The translations under genes and the position numbers were made by a program. The notes below the pieces were generated by a model. It saw only the letters and a program-made list of their open reading frames with translations. It ran no database searches and was not told the origin of the DNA. From Tetrahymena thermophila SB210 (Eukaryota; Ciliophora; Oligohymenophorea; Hymenostomatida; Tetrahymenidae), in assembly GCF_000189635.1 (NCBI RefSeq), contig NW_002476563.1, positions 1-64,000 of the forward strand: 64,000 nucleotides of DNA. The letters are read 5' to 3'. Numbering within the stretch: the stretch's first letter is position 1; every line of letters starts with the position of its first letter. Below are positions 1 to 11,700 of this stretch, piece after piece.

Positions 1-32
1 AACCCCAACCCCAACCCCAACCCCAACCCCAA
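1..32. repeat. Telomere, C-strand CCCCAA repeats
   Basis: Five perfect AACCCC units followed by AA open the window, after which the sequence becomes ordinary AT-rich DNA. CCCCAA (TTGGGG on the other strand) is the telomere repeat of Tetrahymena and related ciliates. A terminal array directly joined to unique DNA marks position 1 as a macronuclear chromosome end. The array is short, so it has probably been trimmed by assembly. Confidence 0.97.
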
Positions 33-540
33 AATATTTTTTAATTCAATTTGCCATTTTAATTAAATAAACGAATACAAATTTTATTTATTTTTTTTTG
101 TATTTAAAATAAACTCTCAATAACAAATATTGCTGGAAAACGATATTTTTATTTATTTCTTATTAATTAAACTGTTAGCTAATTTATATGACATTTATAA
201 ATAAATATTGTGCTTATTTTTTAAAGCTAATAATTCACTAAAATTAATTAAATAATTTTAATATAATTTATGAATATGAAAAGTAGTTATAATTTTTTAG
301 AATATAATAATTTAGTATTTAATTTATTTACATTATGCATTATTTTTCATTTTATTGTTAATTTTATAATATTTTTGGTTGCATTTTTAATTTATATTAT
401 AAAAATCCAATATTTTGTTTATTTAAAAATTTTTAAAAATAAACCGCATACTGAAATTTATAAATATTTAAAAATTGATTAAATTGTAATTAAAATAATA
501 TATATACACATACATACATATATAGCTTAGGTAAATAGTT
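33..540. other. Subtelomeric AT-rich leader before the first gene
   Basis: About 500 bases of very AT-rich sequence lie between the telomere and the first ATG at 541. They must contain the promoter of the DNAAF1 gene. A hydrophobic open frame at 270-482 can be read, but it has AT-driven composition, no recognisable domain and no paralogous support, so I do not call it. No further telomere-like or tandem repeat is visible. A short alternating TATA/CATA run lies near 500-525. Confidence 0.6.
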
Positions 541-2779
541 ATGAGAAGAAAGAAAGAATTAGAGAGAGATGAGAAAGGATATACTATCATGTCCAAGAAT
601 AACTTAAAGATTATTTGCGAGAACGATGAACTTTATGAATTTCCAGATTTGAATGAAAAGCTTTACTTGCAGTTTAAAGGGTTCCATAAAATAGAAAACC
701 TTGATGAATATGTGAATTTGAAAGCTATATGGTTTAACAATAATGGCATTTCCAAAATAGAAAATTTGACTAATTAGACTTTTTTGATTTCTCTATTTTT
801 AAACAACAATCTAATTCCCAAGATTGAAAATATTTCTCACCTTTAAAACCTATAGACATTGAATTTATCTCACAATAGAATTTCTAAAATTGAGAATCTT
901 TCAGCTTTGAAAAGACTTGGTAATTTAGATCTCTCTTCTAATATTATATAGGATTATGATGGTTTAATTGGGCTATTAGAATGCCCTTCTCTGACTAATG
1001 TTGATATAAGTAATAATTTGATCGAGCATGATGATAGAATTTTAGGTATTTAAAATTTTATATTTTTATTTTACTTAACTTCACCTTTTAAATATTTTTA
1101 GATATTTTCATTTAGATGCCCATATTAGCATGTTTGTATTTAAGAAATAATCCTTGTGTTAGGGAATTTAAGAATTACAGAAAGCGTTTGATTGGCTACA
1201 TCTCTACATTAAAATATCTTGATGATAGACCTGTTTTTATAAACGAGAGAAGAGTAGCAGAAGCGTGGATTAAAGATGGTAGAGATGGTGAAATGAATGA
1301 AAGGAATGCTATAATTAGAGAAAGAGATTCAAGAAATTAGAAAACTTTTGAAGAAACAGTTGAAATGAATGAATAAATAAAGAAGAAAAGAAGGAATGTC
1401 TTCATGAAAGCTTAAGAAGATTACAAGTAAACAATTTACTTTTTTTTGGACATACCTTTATGTTTTTAGTGGTTTGATAGAAAAATATATAGTTATCAGC
1501 AGAAATCATTAGAAAATCTTTTAAATTTTTAATTAAATATAGAAAAGAAGTTGAAAGAATACAAAGAGTTATCTAAAAATGCAAAGATGAAAATAAACCT
1601 GCTTATTACATAGAGCTTTTAGAAAGAGATCTTGAGATAGAGAAGTAGAAGATAAAAGACATGGAAGAAAATTTAGACAATATAAATGTTGCTGATAACT
1701 TTAATGTTGTTAGATCTTTTTCATGTACTTATAATGAAGATGGTTCCGTTTCAATCTGGAATAAAACAGAGGAGCAAGTTGCAGAAATTAAGAAGCGATT
1801 CTTTGATAACCCTGATGTGCAAAGAACAAGAACGAGAGAAGAGTTAGAAGAGGAAAGGAGATTATAGAGAGAAGAATAGCTAAGGCAAAAGTAAGATGAA
1901 GAGTAAAGATAAAGAGAGTTGTAAAAAAAGCAAGAAGAAAGAGATGAAGAAGAGAGAAGACAAAAAGAATTTATAGATTATTCAAAGCAATGGAAGACAT
2001 TTATGTTAGCAGATAAAGAAAAGGAAGAAAAAGAAAGAAAATAATAAGAAGAATACAAATAAATGTCCAATCCCCAATTCTAGAGCATCAAATAATTGCG
2101 ATAAAGATGGATTGATGGTGATTATGATTAGTTACTTGAAACTTTACTCCTAAGCTATGTTTTTGACTTTGAAAGAGCCTCAATTGAGTTTAACAAAATC
2201 GTATCTGAAGTTATGATACGCTTATAAAAGCAGTTCCAACCATTTTCTTCAGACGATTTGAGGCAGATTTGGACTTATATTGAAGTTAACAAATTTAGAA
2301 AAAACAGAACAAATGAAGAATATCAAAGAATACAAGAATAATAAAAAAATTAGGATAAAATAGATGAGTAAAAGCAAAAGGAAAAAGAGTAAGAATCTCA
2401 TAATTAACAGCAAGAATAATAAGAAAGCTAGATAAATAATAAAGAAATATAATAAGCTATTAGCAATATAGAGTCTTCACCTGAAAGTGAAAATAACAAT
2501 AGTTTTAATATAATCTAGTCATAAACTAATGAGTCTAATTAAAGAGAAAAAGAGAGTAGTTTATTCGTCAATGCTCGTAAAGAAATAGACGAGTTAAAAA
2601 AGCATGTAGCGATCAATGATTAAGATTCTAACAATCTCTCAAATACTTCTTGGGAAAAGATAAACAAAGAGTAAAGCAGCGAAAATTTGGAAAGCCAAAA
2701 CAAATAGAAGGAAGATTCAACCTCTTAGCTATTCAAAAAAATAGATGACAATGCTTTAGATTTAGATGGATTAGATTGA
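541..2779 (+). CDS. DNAAF1: Dynein axonemal assembly factor 1 (LRRC50/ODA7-like), three exons
   Basis: Cytoplasmic factor that helps preassemble outer and inner dynein arms for cilia. Exons read as 541-1045, 1102-1426 and 1543-2779, with introns of 56 and 116 bases. They join in frame to 688 codons plus a TGA at 2777. Residues about 30-165 are SDS22-type leucine-rich repeats, with repeated KIENL motifs and a YLQFKGF-like opening as in DNAAF1. An LRR cap follows with the hallmark YLDDRPVF and an AEAW block near residues 205-225. A long charged, Gln-rich coiled-coil follows. Around residues 465-540 a more ordered block begins with W-x-x-GDYD and contains FDFERAS, then low-complexity Gln/Asn/Ser sequence. 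A second in-frame ATG at 589 could be the true start. TAG and TAA are read as Gln throughout. The family call rests on the LRR plus cap motifs. The C-terminal half is much less conserved and I do not recognise it. Confidence 0.88.
1046..1101 (+). other. Intron 1 of the DNAAF1 gene
   Basis: It begins GTATTT and ends TTTTTAG. It is AT-only in character and 56 bases long. Removing it joins the last LRR strand to the LRR cap in phase 1 and keeps the DNAAF1 family pattern (a hydrophobic helix ending in QMP, then a leucine-rich strand and an NNP turn). Confidence 0.8.
1427..1542 (+). other. Intron 2 of the DNAAF1 gene
   Basis: It begins GTAAAC and ends ATATAG. An alternative acceptor at 1469 gives a frame that meets TGA within about 25 codons. 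The acceptor at 1542 keeps the frame through the coiled coil to the TGA at 2777, so this 116-base intron is preferred. Confidence 0.75.
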
Positions 2780-3041
2780 AATATAAATAAAATTATTGAT
2801 GTTTTAAAACAATTTATTTTTTATCTGTAAGTATGCATTAAGGCGCTCATTCATTTTTTTTATTAAAACTAATAACACATCAAGTGTTAATATAATATTA
2901 AATTTTCAAATTAGATATTAATAATAAAGATTGATTTTACATTTAATTAATAAAATTTCATTGTTAATATAATTAAAAAAAATAAGCGTCTCTCAAGAAA
3001 ATTAAATAAATTTTAAAATTTTAAAATAGCAACAAAAATAA

Positions 3042-3533
3042 ATGTCAGTAACTTTGCATACTACGCACGGAGAACTAAAAATTGAAGTATTTTGTGAAAA
3101 AACTCCAAATGCTGCTAAAAATTTTTTAGCTTTGTGCGCTAGAGGAGATTATAATGGAACAATATTCCATAGAAATATAAAAGGGTTTATTATTTAAGGT
3201 GGTGATCCTACTAATACAGGAAAAGGAGGATAAAGTATTTATGGAAAGCCATTTAATGATGAAATTAAAGAAGATATTAAGCATGATAAAAGAGGAATGT
3301 TAAGCATGGCTAACTCAGGTCCAAATACTAATTTATCTTAATTTTTTATCCTTTATTCTAAATAAAATCACTTAAATGGATCATATACAATTTTTGGTAA
3401 AGTTATTGATGGCTGGGAGGCCTTAGACTTAATGGAAAAAGAACCAATAGATGCAAACGATAGACCACTAAACGAAATAAAAATAAATAAAGTAACAATA
3501 CACGCAAATCCAATTGCAGACTTCGAAGAATGA
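3042..3533 (+). CDS. PPIL3: Cyclophilin-type peptidyl-prolyl isomerase, PPIL3-like
   Basis: Single-exon cyclophilin of 163 residues, about the length of animal PPIL3 (a spliceosome-associated cyclophilin). It opens MSVTLHT and carries the catalytic set: FHR with Arg44, then GFIIQGGD with Phe49 and Gln52, then the SQFF motif with Gln100 and Phe102. The residue matching the cyclosporin-contacting Trp of cyclophilin A is His110, within a KQNHL run, as in PPIL3. The C-terminus has the PPIL3-type block ending VTIHANP. Both active-site glutamines are encoded by TAA, which fixes the genetic code of the window. It lies on the same strand as the DNAAF1 gene, 262 bases downstream, in a normal AT-rich spacer. 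It is probably nuclear and expected to act in pre-mRNA splicing. Confidence 0.94.
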
Positions 3534-4028
3534 TTGTAGATATTAAAAAAATATATTTCTTGTTATAATACTTAATTTTTATGTAGAGTTTATAATCAAT
3601 AAAAAAAACTAAATCTGATAATCTTTACATAAATATTATTTTATTTTCTTTAATTTAAGTTCAATTTATTTATATTTAAAAATAAAATGTTTATTTTGAA
3701 ATTAAATAATTAAAATGTTTATAATAAATTTAGGAGAAATTAGTTAGAAAACAGAATTAATAAATAGGATTTTTAAAAATAAATAAATAATGTGGTTTAA
3801 TAGTTTTTTATAAATTTTCTATTTTTAAATAATTTAACTAAAGTAAAAAAATAAATTAAATTAAAAAATTGTATTAAACCAAACTTTTTTAAGCTGGAGT
3901 TGCAATCAATTAGTAGTATTTAATTATATTTAAAGAGCTTTAAAATAATTTATAATTATTTAGACAACAATGAATTTATTTTAAATAAAATTAAAAGATT
4001 TTTTATTATTTATTAAAATTTATAAATC
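3534..4028. other. Intergenic region between convergent genes
   Basis: Almost 500 bases of AT-rich DNA separate the TGA of the cyclophilin gene (+) from the TGA of the LRR gene (-). It should hold both 3' untranslated regions. I see no open frame with protein-like composition, no RNA gene and no repeat shared with the array to the right. Confidence 0.6.
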
Positions 4029-7000
4029 TCAACCAAAATCACTTTAATTTTCTAATTCATCTAAACTAAAGGATAATTTGGAAGATACTAATCTTCTATT
4101 TTTATATAGTATTCTTTAAAATTTATTTTTTGATAAAATACTTTCTTCACTACTCACACCAACGTAACAAATTCTAAGCGATTTCATGTAAGAAAAATTG
4201 GTAATTATTTAGCGATAATCTTCAAAAAGTAGGCTTTCTGATTTATTAAAGAGGAAAGTTAGATGTATCAAATTCTTTAAACTAGATACTTTTTATGAAA
4301 CAAATATAGAGTCCTCAATCTAAACTTTATTACCTTCTTATATTTTTAGAGATAGATTTTTTAAATTTGATAATTATGATATGCTTTCAGCTACATTTCT
4401 TACAGATTTGCCTATTTTATTAAAATATTCGAAGTGTATTTGTAATTCTTATATATTAGTTAAATATTTGAGGCACTGCGCTAATTATGCTGCTCCATAT
4501 TCTCCAATCACCATGGAAAATGAAATAATAGTGCTTAATGTTTTCACTTATGGCATATATTTAATAGCTTCCACAGGTTTAAAAACATAATCAAACAAAT
4601 TACACTCAGGACTATTTTGCATTTCATATCCTATTGTTATTTAAGTTGTTATACTGGTATTCGGTTTTTGATATGAGATTTTGCTAGAGCATTAGTCTCT
4701 AAAAGAAGACAATTTTTAACTAAAGCTTGTCATCTCCATAGCTTTAAATAATTAACTTAGCTAAAGTTCGTAATCCTGCTCTATAGAATGCAAAAAAATA
4801 GATATTTCAATAGTTTCTAAACAGTCAACTTTCTCAATGACATTTGTTATTTTTTCAATTATACTAGAAGACACTTTATTATAGGAGTCTAAAGAAAAAC
4901 AAAAAATTTAAAGGTCTTACAGTAAATGCAAATTCTCGATTAATTTTACAGCTCCATCTGCTTAGATATTATTGTTGCTTTCAATCCTTATAGTTAGTTC
5001 TTTTAAATTTACTAATTAGGATAAGCCTTCACCTATTGCTGCAGCTCCTTACGAAGATATGAGATTGTTTTTACCTATCCTAAGATCTAAGTGATAGATT
5101 TTTTATAAATATTATAAGCCCTTACCTATTTGTTAAGCTCCTTCATGTCCAATGTTGTTATTTTAACCAATTTCTAAGGAAAGAAAATTAAGGTTTTTCA
5201 TATTAGGAAGAGCTCTTCCAAGTGCTATAGCTCCATGACTATTCATTCCTCCTTCTTTAATGGTTAAAGTTAGTCTTATTAAATTTTGTAACTTTGCAAA
5301 ACTTTCTGCCAAATAAATCAATCCTTTTGAATCTAAGCTATTTTTTATTCCTATTTAAAATTTAAGTGATTCTAAGTTTACTAAATATTTTATGCCTTCA
5401 CTCAAAAGAGCAGCATTCTAAATATCAAATCCATTTTCTTATGAAAAGCTAATAGTCAGTTCTTGCAATTTATCAAAATTTTTAAGTCCATTTTTAATAT
5501 TTGTAGCAAGTTGTTTTGAAATCTCAAATTTCTTTCCAAATTTAATTGAGAGTTAATTGAGATTCTTAAATATGTTTAATTACTTCAATAGATCTTTTTG
5601 GTTTTCGCTTTAAGGATATTTTTACTTATTTAAATCAATTTTAAGTTAGGTTAATTATAGATTCTCTAACTAACTTGTATCATTTTTTTCTTCTTCTATT
5701 TCTATTTTTTATAACTACTCCATTTAATCTGAATTATTTTATGGCATTTATTATTACTGTTATTATTAATATAGATATTACAAAGGACTATAATCTTCAC
5801 CGCACATGTCTAAATATTTAATAGGTGATAGGTTATCACTGGATATTGAATATAGTAAATTAGATCCAAGAGTTATGTTTACTTTTTGTAAATTTTTCTG
5901 TTATCCAAAATTATATAAAATATTATAAGAATAACCTGGGTCATCATAAACTCTAAATTTTAAGGTATTTAAACTCTATAAATTATTTAACCCTTTACAA
6001 AGAATATTAATGCCTTCTTCTTCAATTTCTTAATTCAAATGAATCCAAATGTCAAGAGATTTCAAATTGTGTAGCTCCTTTAATCCATTCCCTAATGAAA
6101 CAGCCCCTTAGTAATCGATCTTTATCTCTCTACCAAAAAATAGCCACAAGGTATTTAAATTCTTTAGATATTTTATACAATTACTTAATTCGGCTGAGTA
6201 TTAAGCATTTTCTTAGCTTTGGTAAAGCCATAAAGATAGCTCTTTTAAATTCTCAAGATTTTAGAAAATGTCTTATAAAATATCAGAGCCTTCATGATCT
6301 ATGCTGTTAGGGAAAACATCTATGCAGAATGTCTCTAGCTACTTTAAACATTTTAATCCTTAACCTAATCCAATAAACCCATCAGTTTGAATGTTATTCC
6401 CTCTCATTCTTATGTTTAAACTAGTAACTTTGCTCAAATTTTGCAATGCCTTTCCGAAAGCAATGTAACTCTAGCTATCAACATCGCTTTCTCCATATAG
6501 AGTGATATCTAAATCTTTCAAACTTTTTAGATGAGACAATCCTTCTGATAACTCAAGTAATCCATGACAATTTCTGAGAGAGTTTTCATAAAATGTTAAA
6601 CACAAATTCTCTAACTTTTACAGCTACTTAAACTCTTAACTAAATTTTCTTATGCCAAGTTAAGTGATGCAAGACTTGCATTCTAAAATAAAATTGAAGG
6701 TATTCAGCTTTTCTAATTTAGATAGTCCTTACCCAAGAGCACTAGCACCTTCTTCTCTTATATCTTCAACTAAATTTAAAGATAAAATTTCTAAATTAAT
6801 TAAGCATTCAAGAGCTTGACCTAGTTTTATTGCTCCATACTTTGTAATTTTATTATTTTCTATTGATAAATCTAAATTTTTCATGTTTACACAATTCTTT
6901 AAACCATCAAATATTGCTTAAGATCCTTCTATCCCAATATAATTTTAATCTCTTATACAGAAATTAAAATTTTATAATTAAGTTAACTTTCCAAAAGACT

Positions 7001-8162
7001 CGCCTAATTTCTATGCCCCATAAATCCTTATTTTATTTCCAGTATCGAAAGTTAGTTTAAGAGTATTTATATTTAGTAAATTTTAAAGCGCTTCAGAAAA
7101 AAATAAAGCTCCTTCTTCTCCAATATTTGAGTTCGAACCAAAAAAGACTTCAAGTTATACTAAATTATTCAATTTTTTTATATTATTTGAAAGTTATTTG
7201 CATAAATTAACTCCTTCGTTATGCTAAAACTTTACTTCTACTTTGAATATCTTGAGATTTTCAAGTTATCCTACAGAATTAAAATAACAAATATTGCTCT
7301 CTAAATCTCTTTTTTTCAAAAATTCATTTAATTCAAGCTCTTCTAGCATTTTTAGTTGACTAATACTTTGTGATAATTCTATAACTACCTCTTTTTAGAA
7401 TTCATGATTTTGCTCAAATGTTATGTCTAATATTTGTAAGTTTTTTAATTTCTTCAAATACTTTGATAATTCTTGTATGCATCTCGCTTTAATCATTTCA
7501 CCATCTAAGCATAGTTTTAAGCTACTTAATTTAGGAAGAAAATCAAGAGCCTCAGAAAGGCTTAAAAAGCCTACTTCTTCTAACTTCCTAAAATCTATTT
7601 GTAAAAATAGTTTTTCAAGATTTTACAAGCCTTTGATTCCATCGCTCAATCCAATTAAACCTTCGTCAGTGATGTCATTCATTTCACCGATAGCCAAATA
7701 GAATTCAATTAAATTTGGTAGCTATTTAAGCATATTCCCTAAATCTATTAAACCTTTTGTGCCTAAATAATTTTTACGATAAATATCTAATTAAAGTTTA
7801 TTTAAGTTCTATAACTTAATTATTCCCTATTCTAATATTTCCAATCCACCTAGTCCAGCAAAACACAGCTCATCTATACTCAATTATAATGCTTATAAGC
7901 TTAATAATTATTAAATTCCTTCCCTAATCACTTAATAATCTGAGTTTTATAAGATTGTGTTTGAATTAATCTTTAAATTTAGAAATTTAATCTGATTCTT
8001 TTCTCTAAAGCGATCTTTAATGATAGATAAATACTAGCTATTCTTATCAGTTATATTATCTATATTAATAATCACAGGAGAAGTCTCAATGAAATTTGAG
8101 AAGGCTTCTTCGATTTACTATATAGTATTGTCTTATGAAATATGTACTTCGCCTTTATTCAT
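4029..8162 (-). CDS. Large ribonuclease-inhibitor-like leucine-rich-repeat protein
   Basis: One uninterrupted frame of 1377 codons from the ATG at 8162 to the TGA at 4029. I scanned most of the 3' two-thirds for TGA in this frame and found none. The start is MNKGEVHIS, followed by a roughly 100-residue non-repeat head. The protein is then almost entirely LRRs of the RI/NOD type, about 27-30 residues each, with G-L-x-x-L and A-x-x-L-G-x-G-L patterns (one unit reads GASALGQGLSKLEKL near 6750). No signal peptide, transmembrane helix or kinase domain is visible, so it is probably a soluble scaffold. Tetrahymena has many such LRR proteins of unknown role. Decayed partial copies of its 5' end occur at 32085-32580 and 46230-47045, embedded in the giant-gene array. 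Confidence 0.85.
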
Positions 8163-8795
8163 ATAAATATATTATATCCTTACAAATAAATATAAAATAT
8201 ATAATTAAAAATAATAATTCCTTATATTTAATATTAATGAACAATCTTTATCAGGTTAAAAAATATCAAGCTTAAATATTGTTTAATAGAAAAAGATATA
8301 TACATATTTATTTATTTATAATATAAAATAGTTAATTAGAATATTTCTTTTACTAAAAGGTTAAATCATTTATATTTTTATTTTGTAAAATGCTAAAATA
8401 TATTAAAAAAAATAATCTAAAATGGTTTCTATTAAATACTTACCATTAGTTGTTGATAAAAATAACTTTTTAATCATTTTATAAAATTCATTTAGAGTTT
8501 AAAAATGATTAGTATTGTAGTTTTAAAAATAAAGAAATTGAGCAAGACACAGATTTTTTTAACTAAATTTAAAACAAATTGTTGGTATAATTTAGTTTGG
8601 TAATTGATTATTGACACAAAAAAAATTAATTTTTGTTTGTTTAATGTTTTTAAATAATTTTTTATTTTTTTAAGTTAAATATGTTTTGTAATTCTAATTT
8701 TTTAAAATAATTTTGAATCTAAAAAACATTTTTGAAATTCTTGTTAATATTTTTGAAGATTTTATAAAATTAAAAATAAAAAAAAACACAATCTT
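8163..8795. other. Intergenic: LRR-gene promoter side and 3' flank of array copy 1
   Basis: AT-rich spacer between the LRR start and the stop of the first giant gene, both on the minus strand. No gene is visible. It has recognisable decayed relatives at about 47050-47600 and, shortened, 32585-32830. Each relative is again flanked by an LRR-gene remnant and a C-terminal remnant of the giant gene, so the spacer was duplicated as part of a larger block. Confidence 0.65.
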
Positions 8796-11700
8796 TCAAT
8801 AAAATAGATATAACACAGTAAAAACAGCTGCTAAGATATACATAATTGTCTGCTGTTAACATGAATTAAGGTTTAATAATTAAATTATATCCTAGAATAT
8901 TTGGTAATCTAAATATACTTCAATAAAAGTTAGTAATACTAAAACTAATTAAAAATTATTTTACTTTAATTTCTTTTGATCATTCTATCTAATTGGCCTT
9001 ATGAAAATGAATTAATATTAATTTAGATAAAAGAATATTCTTACTTCATCAGGTTAAAAAGTTTGTTTTTTTTAAGCAGAAGGTTAATCATTAAAGATTG
9101 AATCTAAATCTTTATCATTCTTTTTATAATCTCTGTACTCTATTGGGCTACTCAATAGCATAAACTAGTCATGATTGATATTTTTGATATTGCCTTTACA
9201 TAATAAATTTTGAAATTTGTTTATTTAAACAATAAAATTACTTCTTGTTCTAAAATGATATTTAGTTTAGTAGTTAGTTTATTAATTTACTTCTTACTCA
9301 CTAATACTTTCACTAATTTATGAATCAATTTATGTTTGATTTTTGTTTTGCAATTCAGAAAACTTTATATTTACTGTCGGACTAAATTATTAGCTAAAAA
9401 TAAAATTTTATGTTGTAGATTAGCTTTCTGAATTTAACTGAACCAAAAATTTTTTTGGAGAAGTTTAATTTGGATTAAATTATTAGCTGCTCTATTTTAA
9501 AATACCCATTTCTTTCCTCCTTTTGTAAAGAAGCGTTTTTCTGGTAGAATATGCTTAATTGTTAGTCTCTTTAAAGCTATTTTCATCATTAGGCTAAGGA
9601 TTAGAAAAGAAAGGAGCATATTTGTCTCGTTTTTTTCTCTAAATATAATCTTAAATTTAAAGTCTAAGAAGCTAAAAATGGTTAAATTTTTTAAATGAAT
9701 TGTCTTCTGTGTAGTATATTAATAAATAAAGAGAGTTCATATGTTATTTTAAGTATTTTTTAAAGTATTTGAGACATTTTTAACTGTTTTGCAAACTTCC
9801 TTTTAGAATTAATATAACTTTAGTTTTTTTTAACAAATGATAATTAAGCCTAATTAAGACATCTAGGTAAATTAACATGATTTTTAAAAATGCTGCTACT
9901 TGCAAAATATAAGCAACAATAGTACCAAGGTATAAAAGAATATCTTATTCTATAGCATTAAGCAGGATATATAATATTGTGAGCAAACAGCAAATTTAAG
10001 AAAAAAATAAATCTATTTTATAGTATTTAACCTTTTAGTATGGCTTTTTTAAAAAAATTAAACTTAGTTATATAGATAAAAAAGTAATCTTACTTAATAT
10101 TTTTGCAAGAGCAGAAGATAGCAGTAAAGGATAATAAGCATCAAAGATGCTTTACTAAGTAAGTCGGAATCAAAATATATAACTAAAAATACTAAGACCA
10201 ACCTTAAGTTCATTGCTAAAAACTCCCACAAATAAAATTTTTATCTATACCCACAAATTAGGAAACCATACTTATTAAATAAATAAAAAAATAAATAAAT
10301 GGTAATATGAGTTACCGTAACTTCCTACTTATTCTACTATGCCAAAATTCAAAATTTTACTCATTTTTTTCAAAAATATAAAAAAAAATATAATAAAACT
10401 CGGCTTTGGGTCTATTGCTGAATAGAAAGTAAGAAGCTATGGTAGTTTATTTAAAGTATATAAATACCTTTTTAATTAATTTAAATTGATGTGAAAAATT
10501 ATCAAAATGCTATGATTTACTCCATATTTAATAAATCAATATCCCTGGTACTAAAACTATCCATAAAAATGTCATTGGGATTATCATAGAAGTTATCAAA
10601 ATCACATGATTGGTTGAATAGCACTTTTCTAATAAGTAGTAGTTCATAAATGACTCCTTACCTATCTTTTTGCAAGTAAAAGTCTAAACCAAAGACTCAA
10701 AGGAGCTTTACTATAAGAAAAAGAATAGGAAGACGAAGCAAATGACAGTAGAGTCTTTCTACAAATTATTTTAATTTATTTACTTATAAAAAATTATTTT
10801 TAAATTTAAATTTACTTTGAATTCAAAATAAAAAGAGTTCTTTTCTTGTTTAGAGAAATAGCTTATTACTTTAATTATTATAATGTAGAATATGAACCCT
10901 AAGGGAATAACTATTAAAGGAAATGCTATAAAAAATAACACTTTGTAATAATATACTGGTAAGATTTTACTAAATTTACTTACAATACAATCCAGCAAAT
11001 TTTAATTGGAACTAATAGGAGAAAATATTGAGATTATTTGAAAGTTAAATATTGGTTTTGGACTAAGACTTGAAATACTGATAAATATTTAAAGATACCT
11101 AATCATTAATCTACTATAAAAACTTTTTTCACCTATTTAGCCTGAGTTACCTAATCTAATTAGTCCTAGCCTATCAATAATCAATACTTTAGTCATCATA
11201 TTTAAATTAATTTTAGTTTAGTAAAATAAATATGTCAAATATAACAAAGTAATGAAACATATTAAAATTTATTCAACTATTTATTTTCCTTATGATTAGC
11301 ATTAATAACAATTAACTTCTAAGCCATTTTACCCATAAGAATGATTCCAAAATTATCCTAATATATCACAAGTCTAGCATAGAGGTCCTATTAAACTTTT
11401 ATTTTTTATCAATTAAATAATATACTTAAAACTAAAATAATTTTTGAGAAAAAATTACCCTTCAGAGCAATAATTAGTATCTTCTTATCCGTTACAAAAG
11501 TTTTACGATTTAGTGCAAGGTATAATGTCATCATTAAATTTATCAGATCTCCAAAATCCTTATTTTAAATTAATTTAGCTTCCATAACAAGAAATACTCG
11601 ACGAATAATCACAAGGCTTGCATTACATATTACTTGTATTTGAGTTTGGATCTTCAATTGAATATGTACCATTTTAACATGTATAACAGTTTGCTAATGA

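Noticed and set aside
270..482. Hydrophobic 70-codon frame next to the telomere
   Set aside because: Composition follows the AT bias. It has no signal of conservation and no domain, and with code 6 the frame runs on into the DNAAF1 start region out of frame.
1427..1469. Shorter version of DNAAF1 intron 2
   Set aside because: Splicing at 1469 leads to an in-frame TGA soon after. The acceptor at 1542 keeps the frame.
4381..7701. Short plus-strand frames inside 4381-4590, 6095-6310 and 7423-7701
   Set aside because: They are antisense shadows of the continuous minus-strand LRR frame.
8980..8982. TGA at 8980 as the end of copy 1 (and equivalents in the other copies)
   Set aside because: Using the acceptor ending ATAG just before AATGATC opens a further frame that is conserved and ends at the same codon in copies 1, 2 and 3, so the true stop is at 8796 and its equivalents.
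10274..10470. An extra small exon in copy 1 within this stretch
   Set aside because: Frames here meet TGA in copy 2 and are not conserved. A single intron joining K-L-I-K-K to Y-G-F-L fits all copies.
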